From: Coptis chinensis
Lineage: Eukaryota > Streptophyta > Magnoliopsida > Ranunculales > Ranunculaceae
Assembly: GCA_015680905.1 (NCBI GenBank)
Contig: CM027380.1
Location: forward strand, 14,588,001 to 14,652,000
Direction: 5' to 3'
DNA: 64,000 bases
Shown here piece by piece: positions 23,640 through 35,379 of the stretch. The notes below the pieces were generated by a model, which saw nothing but the letters and a program-made list of their open reading frames with translations, made no database searches and had not been told where the DNA came from. Each line of letters begins with the position of its first letter. Position 1 is the stretch's first letter. A program made the position numbers and the translations under genes.

Positions 23640-24290
23640 CCCACAAATGTGGCCCAATAAAAGCCTAATTCAATACAAACCCACACTCAGAACTAGCCAA
23701 CTTACCTACCTACAATAAAGCCCATGCTCAGAGCCCAAAAAGCCCACGCTCAGAGCCCATGCTCAGACTCTATTTATAGCCTACCTGCGCACATAACACA
23801 AAGTCTATTCAATTAAACACGTGTCTTGAATATTTGCGAGGAAGTTGTTTGACCAAATTAATCAACTTCCACAACCTCGTCCACAACTTCTACAACTTCC
23901 ACAATTTCATCCACAACTTCCACAACTTCGTCCACAACTTCTACAACTTCCACAACTTCGTCCACTTTCAAGATTCACTTCCATAAACTTTAGATCGTGT
24001 GACGGTTCTCCGGCATGTTTTCCAACTTCATCCCACGATTGGAATATTAGAGAACGAGAAAGTAACTATCACCAATCCGACATATAAAATCCAACATTGG
24101 TCATTCTCCAGAACTACGCAATTGAGACTTGATCCTAAAGCAATACAACAGTTTCGGTACGTAGGCAACTTCGAACCGAAGTCCAGTCTTAACTCTCACC
24201 AACAACCATCCCCTTCGTAATCTCTTCTGAAAATATCACTTCCGACCTAACCGGGTGTATTTTGGCAAAACTTATTTAAACAAATCGATA
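23640..24290 (+). mobile_element. LTR-like remnant with TATA box and TACGTAGGCAAC block
   Basis: The order TGTGGCCCAATAAAAGCC, then CTATTTATAGCC (TATA-like, about 23770), then CGGTACGTAGGCAACTTCG (about 24156) resembles the U3-R-U5 layout of plant Ty3/gypsy LTRs; the same GTACGTAGGCAAC block occurs in the complete element at 34.8-40.5 kb. No terminal pair or target duplication was found. Confidence 0.4.
23862..23962 (+). repeat. Short tandem repeats of CTTCCACAAC type
   Basis: Degenerate 15/30-bp units (AACTTCCACAACTTCGTCC and AACTTCTAC variants) are repeated about six times within the LTR-like remnant. Antisense or sense translation is low-complexity Pro/Gln/Leu and is not considered a gene. 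Confidence 0.8.
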
Positions 24291-25386
24291 ATGGAGTGTG
24301 GTCTCCCGGTTTTCTATCTAGGAAGAAAGACATCGAGAATGGGTCTAATTTGAGATGGTGGGTTTGATTTAAAAGTCAGACTTTGCTATCCTAACATGAC
24401 TTCCATAATTGATGCTCATACATGGTGTTATAACCATTTGTAAAATTGAAAATCACATGTTTTTCATGTTAAATAATTGTGCTATTATTATTATTTGTAT
24501 TTCCAATATATCCTTTATTAAACTTCCAATCAGAGTAAAATTCAATGGGTAAAATGGTATGAACCACTAACGTTCAACATTCAACACCAGAAAAAAAAAA
24601 AACAAACAATTTTTAGAGTTCAGACATTCAGTATTCAACAATCAGAGGGTCGGCACATTTAGCATTTAACATTCAGTATTCAGAGGCTCAAAAAAACATT
24701 TAGTAGGATATTGAGTTTGTAAATGAGAACTTTGTAATTACTACTAGCTTTTAAATTTTGCATCTGTTTTATCTAATAATGGAACTTAGCTTTTAACCGA
24801 TACTCAACTTATCGCCTTACATTGGGTCATTGTAGCTAACCTAATTCACTTTCACTTTCACTTTTCAATTTCCATTTTATTCGAGCTTCAAATACTTACT
24901 GAATGTGTAGAAAGAAGGGGGCACAACTATGTGCTGGATTTGAGAAGGTTGGAATTTAGACGTTGAAGCATCTCTTCTGAGGATCAAAGATATATTGTTT
25001 GTTGTGATATCACAATAATCCCATCAATCTCTGACTTTTTTAGCAATCTATTTACTTGTAGCAACCTAAAAGATTTGCCTGTGCAAAATTTAGCACTAAC
25101 GTTTACTATTCGCCGTGTTACTGCCATTTAAGTAGCTTTCTTTTAGTGCTGTATAATCTTGTTTTTAATCTGCAATTTATTTTATATGTTGAAACAGAGA
25201 CTGCCCACCCTACCCCTACCAACAAACACTTAACAATATAACGCATACACGCAACACACTCAAGAACACTAGACTTTACCACACATCTTAGCAAGCACCT
25301 AGAACACAAACTCGTGGACAATATGGTTCCCTCCTAGTTCAAGTTACCACACTCTCCTTATATAGAGGCACATTCTTATGCGCACA
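24291..25386. other. AT-rich stretch, no gene recognised
   Basis: Nothing recognisable was found. Small features only: an A12 run near 24590, the phrase CATTCAGTATTCA twice (about 24627 and 24681), and no frame with family resemblance. Confidence 0.4.
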
Positions 25387-25412
25387 TTATTATTATTATT
25401 ATTATTATTTTT
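25387..25412. repeat. ATT microsatellite
   Basis: Seven to eight ATT units followed by a T run. The T run is also the position of the A-tail of the minus-strand SINE described next. Confidence 0.85.
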
Positions 25413-25525
25413 TTGATTGGAAAGCCTGTTTTAAATGAGATTAGTAACTCTTTCAGAGGGTTAAGACAGGCCCACACCGGTTACATTGAAGGACCCTAGC
25501 CCAAAGGCTCATCAACCCTGAAGGG
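25411..25525 (-). mobile_element. 3' part of a tRNA-derived SINE, split by a solo LTR
   Basis: Read on the minus strand it ends AAAGAGTTACTAATCTCATT, then TAAAACAGGCTTTCC and an A-tail. The same 3' block occurs at 30376-30415 in another SINE copy. Its 5' half lies beyond the solo LTR at 30118-30362; removing the LTR and one AAGGG copy makes the two parts contiguous. Confidence 0.65.
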
Positions 25526-28500
25526 TATAACACCACGTTTATTTTCTTTATATTTTTTCTTATTTATTAGGGTTTAAAAAGGATATATATATAAGAAAAA
25601 AAAAATATAAAGATAAAGATAAAATATGATAAGATAAAAAACGTGGGAGAGTTAGAAGGTTTTGGTTACAACCGAACCCTCCCTTTTTGTTAGTATTTTC
25701 TGATTTTTGAAATACAAGAGAAAAACAGAGAGAGACGATAAGAAAAAAAAAAAGAGAATGAGTGTTTACTGCGGGGAGAGTGCTTGAGTGAGAGAGACAG
25801 AGATAAAAGTTGGAGGAAGAATGAAGAAGCTAAGGAGTATCGGCTAAACATCGCTCCTCCGATTTTCTTTAGTAGATAATGATCTCCAGTTTTGTGATAT
25901 CGGGTGAGTAGATCTAGTTTCAAAATTTAATTTTGATTTCAGATTTGACACCTATTTACCTATAATGGGTCTTTCTCTATGCTGTTGTAAAACTTTTATG
26001 TATATTATTTATAATGATATGTGAACATATATAGACTATAAAAGATAGAACATAAATTGTATGGGTACCTAATGGCTTTATACACTAGCCTGACTTGTGT
26101 TACTATGTAATGTAATGTTACTAGTCTTTTGGTGTGGTATTCTAGAATTCTTGATGCATGTTCAGGAGCATGATTATATTAGTATTATTATTATCATACT
26201 TTTGCCTTCCTTAATTATATTATAGATCGTGCATGTCTTTCTGACGTACTCACACTATACTTTCCAAGCTTATGTCAGACACCACCACTTAAATACATAA
26301 ACACTTGCTTAAAATAGTGAGGACATGCTACACATCATTAATTTCTATTTTTAGATGCTTAAATAGTACTAGGACTTATTGATTGGCTCATGAAGTTTTG
26401 TCTATACAAAAGGCTTACATTAAATTGTTGTTCGGTTATGAAACTATGACCTGATCACGATGGGTTGTGAAGGAAACATTGCTTATGATATGGATAGTAT
26501 ATATATGACAATATTAACGGTCATGACTTTAGTATGTAGAAATATAGCTAGCAAAAAAATATGTGAAACTCTTTGTCCGTGGTAATCGTTGGTGTTATTC
26601 TGTTCCTATTCAAGTCAGGAATTTGGTCTGATTTTGGAGACGATTTTCAGTGTCTTTAGAAATTGATATAGGTTTTGATTAAAGCATGTTAAGTAAGTTT
26701 TAGCTGTCCTATTTCAAACTCAAAAAGCCCCATAGCATTTTTGAAGGAGTTTCATTCTTCGGAAATTGGCACGTTAGAATTTTCTCGATGTAGAAACCGG
26801 GGTCTCAGGTCTGGTTTGATATTGAGTTTTCACATAGTTAGAGTCAAATTCAAACTCTTGCCAAAACATAAAAAAGTGAGTTTTCTGAGTCTTTTTTCCA
26901 ACTCAATTGTCCTCATCGAATTCCGAGGTCTGTGGAGATAGATATAATGTCTGGAAGTTGGGTTGACAGAAAACAGTGCGTCAGAAATCAGTTTCTGCGC
27001 ACTGTGTTCAAATCCAGTTTTAAAATAGTTAGGGTGAGAGTTAGAATTTTTATAAAACATAAAAGAGTAAGATCTGAAAGTCTTATTTCTATTCCAATTG
27101 GCCTCATTGCATTCGAAGGTCTGTGGAATTAATTATGATGTCTGGAAGTTTGACTGGTAGAAAATAATGCGTCAGAAATCAGTTTCTGTGCATTGTGTTC
27201 GAACCTAGTTTTCATACATTTAGAATGAGATTGAGTATTTTTGTAAAACATAAAAAAATAAGTTCTCTGTGTTAGTTTTTCAGCACAAAAAGCCTAGATG
27301 TATTTAGATACTTGTGGAAAGAGTTGTGCCATTTGGAAGATAGTCCGTAAAAAATCCAATTTGCTGAAATTAGGATTTTTACCGTTTTCAACCTAAGTTT
27401 TCTTTTAGATGGGCTGAGGTTGGGACCTCTAGTTCTACATGAAAAAACATGTCTACATACCCTAGTTTCTAAATAATTAAGTTACATGTCATTTGGATGA
27501 ATGTAGGAAAAACTATAGCATTGACAAGTTGGCTAGAAAACTTATCGTATTATCCTTTATGTGCATGAACCTATTTTGGAAAATATGTCTAGTAATGAAC
27601 TAATATTCTCTTAAAATCTTCTTGGGTGTTTTATATAGTGTTTGTAGTCTACTTTTAGACTATGGTTTTATTTGGAACCGACATGGTTCATAAGATTTTT
27701 TTTTTAGAATCAAAAGTAGAGAAATATTCATTTGTGAGTTTTTTTTATTTTATTTAAAGGTTCATAGTGTATCTCTGGGTATGAAATTTTACATATGTGA
27801 TTGTGGGAGTATTTGAAACTTATTGTATGTGATTCTATATAGTATAAATTGTTGTTTTCCTTAAAGGTACATACAAGGATATTAATATTTATTGATTAAG
27901 AGCTACGTAAGGCTTGATTCTAATCTTAAAGGATTGGATAGGTAGGCAGCCTTATGTACAAGTGCAATCATTGTATTATATATTATATATTAGTTATTGT
28001 GATAACTATATGTGTACAATATTAGTACTTAATTATGTACGTGAGTGTGGTTGTTTAAAATATATTTATGAGACCTTTAATCAACACGTAACTCATAATT
28101 GAGAATTGGGATATCTATGATTTATATAATAGATAATGAGGTGAGTTGATTGGTTATTGTGTTTGTAATATTTAGTAATGATTATATTGCTTGAGACGAT
28201 GTTTGTTTTGTAATGAAAATATTATAATAAATGACAACTCTTGAGTGTTAAAATCAAGTGTAAAAGTGTCCGGTGAAAATTTAATGTGTCGCCCACATCT
28301 TTAGATCTCTCCACGCCTCTTTGATGAAAAGAAATGAAATGAAATATTTTTGACTAATAATGTCATGTGAAAATCCGCCTTAGAGAGGAGCTAAGGCATT
28401 CACCTTGCGGGTGGGCTAGATTCCTTGAGTGTATGTACGGGAATGTAGGTGGGTATTCCTTGAATGTGGCGAGAATGACCCAAGGTATTAATTGAATGTG

Positions 28501-30117
28501 CTATGAATGACCTGTTAGTGTTATGATGTGTATTCCTTGAATGTGGAGGGAATGACCCAAGATATTCATTGAATGTGCCATGAATGACTTGTTATATTTT
28601 TATGCTCAAAAGAGGCTTTGTTAATGTGTATGGAAAGCCTAGAGATGGCTGTGACTCACAAGTTACAAGTTTACAAGATGAAAATATGTTTCCTGGAAGC
28701 GATATCCCCGCTTGGGACATATGTCTTGTAGTGGTACTCGGTGTGAGTGAGGTACACAGATATGTGTGATTTGGCAAATGTGTGAACTGCAAATCGTGGA
28801 GTAAGAACTAAAGGTTGGGCTGCATCTTTTAATAAATGAGTTAACAAGATAATTAATAAGCAAAGTAAAATATTAATTTTACATGTAACTGAGTTATTGC
28901 ATATGAATATTTATGTATTATGATGTACATGATTTCTTATGAGAAATGTATACGTGGTTTGTGTGAGTTGATACTCACGAGGGATGAATGTACTCCCTAG
29001 TTGTGATATATTTCCTTGTTCTCATAAGTAGATGAGTGGTTTTTAAGAAAAATATTGGCTTTAAGTATGAGCGAGTTGTTGGATATGATTGGTGATATAT
29101 TATGATATGATGCATATAATTTCTTACGAAGGAATGTGAATATGGTTAGCGTGATATGATGGATATGGTGGTGTGATATGAATGTTAGTTAATATTGGTG
29201 ATATATTATGATATGATGGATATGGTGGTGTGATATGAATGCTAATATTGGTGATATATTATTATGATTATATATACCCATGATGGTTGCAATGATAGTG
29301 AAATAGATGTATACTATAAATGATTACGTTTGGGAAATCTAACTTTGTTTTGCAGGAGGGTAGGACTTATTAATTTTTTATGCAGAGACGTTGTCTTACC
29401 ATAAGAAGATGTGCTGGCTTAAAGGTAAAGTGTATCAAACTCATATTTAAATAAGTTATCATATGTGTATGTAATAAGTGGAATATAAGTAGTAATTATA
29501 TTGTGAGTTATTTTGGAAAGTGAGAATGATGAATACTGTTATATGAGATTTCTTAGAAATGTATATTGGGGGTTGAAATCTTACTTGGGAAAAAAGTGCA
29601 TGCCGTTTTGAGAATATGGAACTAAATTGTCTTTCAAGTTGAAATGATTGTAATAGTGTATTTCTTGATTTGAAAGATTAAACATATTGCTATACTATTT
29701 TATATTTTTAGTTTTTACTCATGCCAGCAAATTTAATTTGCTGACCTATGTTTGCTTTGTTTTGCAATGTGGGTGTGTTCTTGGAAACATAGATGGTGGA
29801 GTGCAGTGGATGAGGACACGTGATTTGGAGTTACTCTTGGAGTCTTCTAGTTTAACTTTTTATGATGTGTATGGTTTTGTTTTGAGACAGATGTAATAGA
29901 GTTGGTTAGTTTCTTTGTAGTTTAATAATGTGATTGAAGGATTATTGTCCCTTTTGGTTTTAAATTTAATCTCATATTTTAATATCATGGTTGATAATAT
30001 GGTATTAGGGTTTCGTTTCATCCCCTGGTTTTTATATAATTGAATAGGTGACGATTGAGATAATTATATCTTGGATAATTCCCTATTTTAAATTTTTCTG
30101 AAATTTGGGGTGTGACA
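25526..30117 (-). mobile_element. Long solo LTR, Ty3/gypsy-like, reverse orientation (relative of family A)
   Basis: On the minus strand it starts TGTCACACCCCAAATTTC and ends CGTGGTGTTATA. It is flanked by AAGGG (25521-25525 and 30118-30122). Landmarks shared with the two family A LTRs, in reverse, include GCAGGAGGGTAGGACTTATT near 29350 and the AATGTGGCGAGAATGACCCA block near 28464. At 4592 bp it is longer, partly because of internal tandem repeats. No coding interior is present. It is older or from a different subfamily, since alignment with family A is patchy. Confidence 0.88.
26740..27400. repeat. About 191-bp tandem repeats inside the long LTR
   Basis: GGTCTGTGGA...ATGTCTGGAAGTT followed by GTCAGAAATCAGTTTCTG occurs at 26927 and 27118 (period 191), with more diverged units before and after. 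These account for part of the extra length of this LTR over its relatives. Confidence 0.75.
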
Positions 30118-30362
30118 AAGGGTCTCACCGATGTGCCATTTTGAGTAGACCTAACCGCCTCCACTTTGTCCATGAAGACTTGTTTTTGCTCCTCGGTCCA
30201 CCCATCGTAGCAGCACCTTGTCTCTAGCTCGAAGGCTCGCTTGGCCTAAAGGCCCATCATATAATTACACAAGAAATAATTCTCAACCAACACTTGGTGA
30301 GATTCGAACTTGCAACCTCTCCCATGAGGAGAGGGGTACACAACCAATTAAGCTAGAAGCTC
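30118..30362 (-). mobile_element. 5' (tRNA-related) part of the split SINE
   Basis: On the minus strand the start carries polymerase III promoter boxes: box A TAGCTTAATTGGT (30343-30355) and box B GCAAGTTCGAATCTC (30299-30313), 30 nt apart as in tRNA genes. The tRNA-like head is followed by an unrelated body up to the LTR insertion point. No tRNA fold with a proper anticodon arm is expected, so it is called a SINE rather than a tRNA gene. Confidence 0.7.
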
Positions 30363-30365
30363 TGT

Positions 30366-30480
30366 GTTTTTTTTTTGTTTGGTAAGCCTGTTTTAAATGA
30401 GATCAGTAACTCTTTGATGCTGGTAGGATTCGAGCCCCAGACCTCTAGTATCATCACCCAAAGGTTTATAGCCATTATAG
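30366..30480 (-). mobile_element. Second SINE remnant with the same 3' end
   Basis: Minus-strand box B-like GGGGCTCGAATCCTACC (near 30424-30440) is followed by AAAGAGTTACTGATCTCATT, TAAAACAGGCTTACC and an A-tail (plus-strand T run at 30367-30377). The 3' block matches the SINE split by the long LTR, while the heads differ. Confidence 0.6.
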
Positions 30481-30839
30481 CCACATTGTAAATTAATCTA
30501 AGCAAAATCATGGACTTAAAAGTTGAATTAAGGGTTGATTTTTTGTAGATATGATCTCCTTACCATGGAGAACATGCTCACATAAATTTAGCTTATTCAA
30601 AGAAGTCTAACATTAGAACATGCTCACAAAACTTTTAGACCGTTAAATAAAAAATTAAAAAATGAACACTAATTTTAAAATGGTTAGATATATCCAAATA
30701 TTATGATTTTTTGTGAGAATTATCTTCATGGTGGGAGATCATCTCCACAAAAAACTAGGCCTTAATTTATTTGTATGTCGAAAATGTGGCTATAATGTGC
30801 ACATAATGAATGTGCCTCTATCCCTCTCCATTTCATTTA

Positions 30840-30888
<49 letters not shown>

Positions 30889-31389
30889 TTTGGTTCTTTA
30901 CCTGAAGTTCAAGTTGGTAGTATGCATGCTTTGTTAACAGCCCTTCCGCTCAAAGTTTTTGTTTTGATGGTATGTATTATATTTTATATACAATGTCAAC
31001 AAATTCATGTAAGATTGTTCATAAGCATTTGAGTTGAACTTGTGGTTGTTGCTTTTATTTTATAATTTTATCGATTCATTTTTGTTACATTGACGAAGAT
31101 AAGTGCGCATTATCATCCATAGATTTGAAAACAACTTTCATGCTCCAAACATATTGAAATGAGTGTGGAAAAGTGAACAAGTTTTGTATAATTACTTACT
31201 CAAAAATATTTAGGATTGCTCACCTTTAAGTACTGACTCCCTTGCTTTTGAACAATAGAAGACTAAAAGATGGTTTAGTTTAGATAACTGCCTTATAGAT
31301 ACATATAACTTCAAAAGCTTATAGTTATTTAATTAAATAATTGTCTGATAAAGAGGAGAAGTGATGCGCGCTACAAAATCACAGTGCAG
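30481..31389. other. AT-rich stretch upstream of the AIG1 remnant
   Basis: No GTPase-domain exons of the AIG1 gene could be found here, so the 5' part of that gene is missing or beyond recognition. A TTA/ATT microsatellite lies at 30838-30890. The phrase ATGATCTCCACAAAAA-type near 30740 recurs in altered form near 32875. Confidence 0.4.
30838..30890. repeat. ATT/TTA microsatellite (about 17 units)
   Basis: An uninterrupted run of TTA units of about 50 bp ending in TTTTTGG. Likely highly polymorphic. Confidence 0.9.
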
Positions 31390-32511
31390 GTTGAGTCTTT
31401 TAAGGGTTACTCAAAACAGGAGATATCCTAATTGACGGAAAATATGCACAAGTCATATGAAGACCAGCTCAACCGAATAACTAAGATGGTAATTTCGATT
31501 TCCCTTGCATTACATTAATGTTTGTCGCTCCGTTACTCCTTCCCCAATCTGTTTACTCTTTGTTTTTTGTTCTGACCTGACATCTCAACTTCGTCTTTTT
31601 AACCAAATTATAAGGCGTCCATTGACTTGCTAATGCTTTTACTATACGCTTAAGGGGTTTAGTTTACCATGTTGGGTTTGTCTTTTTTTGTTTCAACGAT
31701 AGAATCAGATGTCCGATAATTTCATTAAAAAAATGACATAGATACCAAAAAGCTTGAAGAAAGTTTTCTCGTTATGTTTTTGGTGTATTACAATGGCACA
31801 GAGATGCCTCATAGAAGTACCAAACCTTGTGCTTTGGATATAAGCACAAATATCTTTTTTTGCCATATTTATTTTACCGACATTAGTAACTCTGTAAGTA
31901 TTGATAAACATACTGGTGACTACTGGTGAGTAGTAGGTACTGTTTGCTCCCTGCCCCCCCTTTAACCCTATTTTAAGAATAGTACAAAAACTTTTGTGGG
32001 AGAGGTGTTCCCTGCTAAGTTCTTAAAAAAACACTTCGGATAGCACATGAAAGTTGTCATGTGTTTGAAGCAAAAGAAAACATTTGGTAGTAGTCCTAAT
32101 CAAAATTGTCTCATGAAATTGATATGTTCTGGAGAGAAATTGTCGCCGTGAACCGTGAAGAAAGATTGAGTTTTTCTGCTTGTGATTAAACACACTAGTC
32201 TAGAAGTTTCCTATTCTTTTCTCATTGTTGTTTTAGTACAATACATTGGACCTTTTGCTAATGACTATATGTATTATATGTATAATCTATTTAGGTTAAA
32301 CTCAAGCTTACAGAAACCACAAGGAAGCTTGAACAACAATTAGCAGAAGAGCATGCATGTTGCACGGTTAAAAGTAGTTGACGTAGCAGAAGCAGCTCAA
32401 ACTAAATCGCGTGATGAAATTCGTTGACTGAGGCAGCACTTGCAAAGAGCCGAAAAGGAAACTGAAGCATTTCGCCACAAAGCCGAACACAATTCATGTG
32501 CTATATTATGA
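31390..32511 (+). pseudogene. AIG1/IAN (GIMAP-like) GTPase, last two exons, decayed
   Basis: Plant AIG1/IAN proteins have an N-terminal GTPase domain and a C-terminal coiled coil; only the coiled-coil end is here. Exon 31390-31488 (after a TGCAG acceptor) reads VESFKGYSKQEIS, a stop at 31429-31431, then ENMHKSYEDQLNRITKM, ending at a GTAATT donor. The final exon starts at 32295 after ATTTAG and reads VKLKLTETTRKLEQQLAEEH; one frameshift and one in-frame TGA follow before HLQRAEKETEAFRHKAEH and the C-terminal CAIL, a prenylation-like CaaX end usual in the family. The match to family wording (SYEDQLKRITEMV...RKLEQQLAEEQAARLKAEE) is strong. Three disabling changes and missing GTPase exons make it a pseudogene. 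Confidence 0.85.
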
Positions 32512-32974
32512 GATGATATCGGCTTACCTTGCCTAGTACATTTTGGTTGAGAGAAACGTCAAAAGGAGTATTTTATTTGTTTTGCTAAGTTTGACACTAG
32601 AGTTTCCTTAAGTAGAGTGCAAGTTTAATTGTGTATGCACATGGCAGTATATTATTTCATTACTGAAAGAACAAGTTGGCCTGAATAATTGTGATATCAG
32701 GAACTTTTATTAAAATAAATAAATAAATATCGAGGTTTTGCAATTAATAAATATCGATAAAAATTGATGTCATTTTTAAGAAGAAATCTAACGGTTCAAA
32801 AATGCCGAGGTTTTGCAATCATATTTTATTTAGGTTAGAGGTTTCCAAATGAGCTAAAATTTTGTAGAGATGATCTTTATGGTGAATATATCATATCCAC
32901 AAAAAATTACGTTTGAATTCATTGTCTAGGTAAAGTTTTACTTACGTATTTACTTTTAAGTAAAAATAAGTATG
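32512..32974. other. AT-rich stretch after the AIG1 remnant
   Basis: Contains the likely 3' flank of the AIG1 remnant and two copies of a CGAGGTTTTGCAAT phrase (near 32731 and 32808). No gene recognised. Confidence 0.4.
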
Positions 32975-34237
32975 TGATAGGGTTATATACTAAAAACATT
33001 ACTTTTGTATTAACTCTAATTCTTTATATTTTGAATGAGAATCATATGGGCAAATGTTATGCATGTTATTAGTTATATGCATGCGTCTAATACTTTATGT
33101 TATAGATGATATGGTGTGTGGTGATGCACAGAAGATCATATCATTAGTACCTTATAAAGTATAAGTAAACGTTCACAACCTAGATGGATTTGGACAAACC
33201 ATTGGTACGGTTGTAGTATAATATGGTATTAGCCTATCTTGACTACAGGATTACACTAGTACACTTTGTGTGTATTGAACAGGACCAAGTGAGGTTGTTT
33301 ATCTTTATACTGACTATATAAGAGAACAAACGCCTCTGTTATTATGGATGCTTGTCCTCTTAATCCAGATATAATAATGGGCACTTACGTGCATTGTACA
33401 TTGCTTTAAATCATCAATGAGTGAGATTCATTTGTGAATCAACAAACTCGATGGATTGGGTAATGACATTGTATGTAAGGTGTGATGTTGATTATAGAAG
33501 GAATCCGTGACCCGCAGGAAGTTGGGTTGATGATGTCCCCTTGAGGAGCTCATAAGGATTTTCATATAAACCCTACAGGTGGATTTAATCCGACATGACA
33601 ATGAGGTTGAGTGGTACTACTCAAGGACATAAGAAGTTGATTAATGTAGTTGTCAGTAACTTGACTTAATCAATGGGCATTCGATATCTTAAACACGGGG
33701 AGATCAACGAGCATATAATATGGAGCCCATAAATGTAACACGTATTTTGGGATTAGGGCGGTAGTGCAACAATGGCCTTTAGTGGAATAAGCCATTTGTT
33801 GACGGACTTGGGCCGTGTGTTCTGGGTGAAACATTGTAAGCCCAAGCCTGTTAGGAGACCCAACCCTAATTTCCCCTCATGGTCCCTGTTGTAGCATATA
33901 AATTGAAACCTCTTTCTCTAGCCGTTTTTTTACAGAAAAAAAAACTCAGGTTTTGTTCAAGGAAAGATAGATCCAAAATCAGTTCTAACTTTGTGAGTGA
34001 GAGAGGCCAAGAGAGAAAGAAGAGGTTGGAAGATCGTTGCCCACACAACGCCCATTCTAAGGATAGGAATACAACAGAAGATCAAGAGGTTGTTGATTCA
34101 TAGATCTTAGATTCTCAGAGTTATCTTAGCCGATCTAAAGGTATGAATTCCTAAACCAAACCGTGAACACCTTTATTCCGCTACGCATGGTATTTCGCGG
34201 TTCTTAGTCATTTGATGCGACCATAACGGTTCCTACA
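32975..34237 (+). mobile_element. Solo LTR, Ty1/copia-like
   Basis: Starts TGATAGGGTTATATACTAAA, ends GGTTCCTACA, and is flanked by GTATG (32970-32974 and 34238-34242). The beginning and the end zone with TTCCGCTACGCATGG resemble plant copia LTRs of the SIRE/Maximus or Tork kind; the lineage is inferred from memory of such ends. A TATA-like ACTATATAAGAG lies near 33315. Length 1263 bp; no interior. Confidence 0.85.
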
Positions 34238-34263
34238 GTATGTACTTCTAAGATATATATATA

Positions 34264-34300
34264 CTAGGTGTAACCCGTGCCTTTGGCACGGAGTAATATA
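34264..34300 (-). mobile_element. Helitron 3' terminus
   Basis: On the minus strand a perfect 7-bp hairpin (CCGTGCC/GGCACGG, 3-nt loop, 34275-34291) is followed after seven bases by CTAG and then a host T, the structure expected at Helitron 3' ends (hairpin, CTRR, insertion between A and T). The body would extend to the right; the 5' TC end was not identified before the next element at 34826. Confidence 0.55.
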
Positions 34301-34825
34301 GTCATTTGTAGTATAACAATTTCAATTGAAGAATTTGCACTAAATAAGTTAGTGGATATAGTTAATTGACTGTGAGATAATTAAATTAATCAAAATTAAT
34401 TTGTCATAAAGTTGTTAGAGACAAACTATACGTTGAAATTAGTAAATTTGTTGAGATTATAGAACATGATGTCAAGCAATACAAATTATTTAAAGTGATG
34501 AACTCGGTAGGATGAGAGAAGGCTTTAAGACATTTTGAAGTTTTGAGGATAAAGAAGTTTTCTATTTTTTTCTCGTTGGAAATGTATGTTATGTGGATCA
34601 TTCGAGATTTTGAATAATTATAATATTTTTTTTAATGGAGTAATCTAAATTGGTTGAACTTGTGCAGTATTAACGAAACAATGCTAGGTAGACATTTTTT
34701 TTTACATTTTTTAATGGAGGTTACACAATGTTGGATGTATAGTTAGATGAACATGTTGTTATGAGTACATCAATTCTCTTAGAAGATGTGGATCTTGTCC
34801 ATGGCTGAATGTAGGTGTTTGTAAG
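34301..34825. other. Probable Helitron body, no gene
   Basis: AT-rich and without recognised coding sequence. It probably belongs to the non-autonomous Helitron whose 3' end is at its left edge; the right boundary is unknown. Confidence 0.35.
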
Positions 34826-35156
34826 TGTAGTAGCCATATTCAGGGATGTATCACATAGGTACTGGGCCAAGAGATAAAGCCCAGACCATAGTATGTATTG
34901 GGCCTAGAGAGTAGGCCCAGTACCATACTATGCCCCATGAGTAAACCTAAGAGAGGGATAAAAAAAAAAAGATGAGAAGAGAGGGAAGGGGGGGGGGGGG
35001 GGGCTCATAAAGGAGGCAGAGAGGGGTGAGGAGAGGGAGGTGAACTACAGCGGCTTGATCCCGAAATGGGTACGTAGGCAACCAAATTGGTGCAGCCGAT
35101 AACGAATAGAGCTCTAATACAAGTAAGATTATTGGCCGCGGTAATTAGTTGCAACA
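34826..35156 (+). repeat. 5' LTR of the gene-capturing element
   Basis: 331 bp; contains a run of 17 G near 34987-35003 not shared at that length by its partner, and the CCGAAATGGGTACGTAGGCA block typical of R-U5 regions in Tat-like LTRs. Confidence 0.9.
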
Positions 35157-35379
35157 AATGGCTACCGTCTATGGGGAATGAGGGCGTTAGATGAGGCAAA
35201 GATGGTTGGTAGTTATTACTAATACCAGCTTCTGCAGAAAATACAAGAAAAAGGTGTCACCTTTAATTAACAAACACCACAGTAAATCTCGGCGTTGTTA
35301 TCACAATCTAATCCACTTGTCTCGTCTGCAAGATTGGAATTTGAAGAAGACAATATGGATGCATTACAGGGATTATACT

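Noticed and set aside
29687-29896. 69-codon ORF
   Set aside because: It lies inside the solo LTR, in sequence shared with non-coding parts of the related LTRs.
30299-30355. Functional tRNA gene on the minus strand
   Set aside because: Box A and box B are present, but the sequence continues into a body with an A-tail, as in a SINE.
34987-35003. G17 run as a quadruplex or regulatory element
   Set aside because: The partner LTR has a shorter run; homopolymer slippage or sequencing error is simpler.
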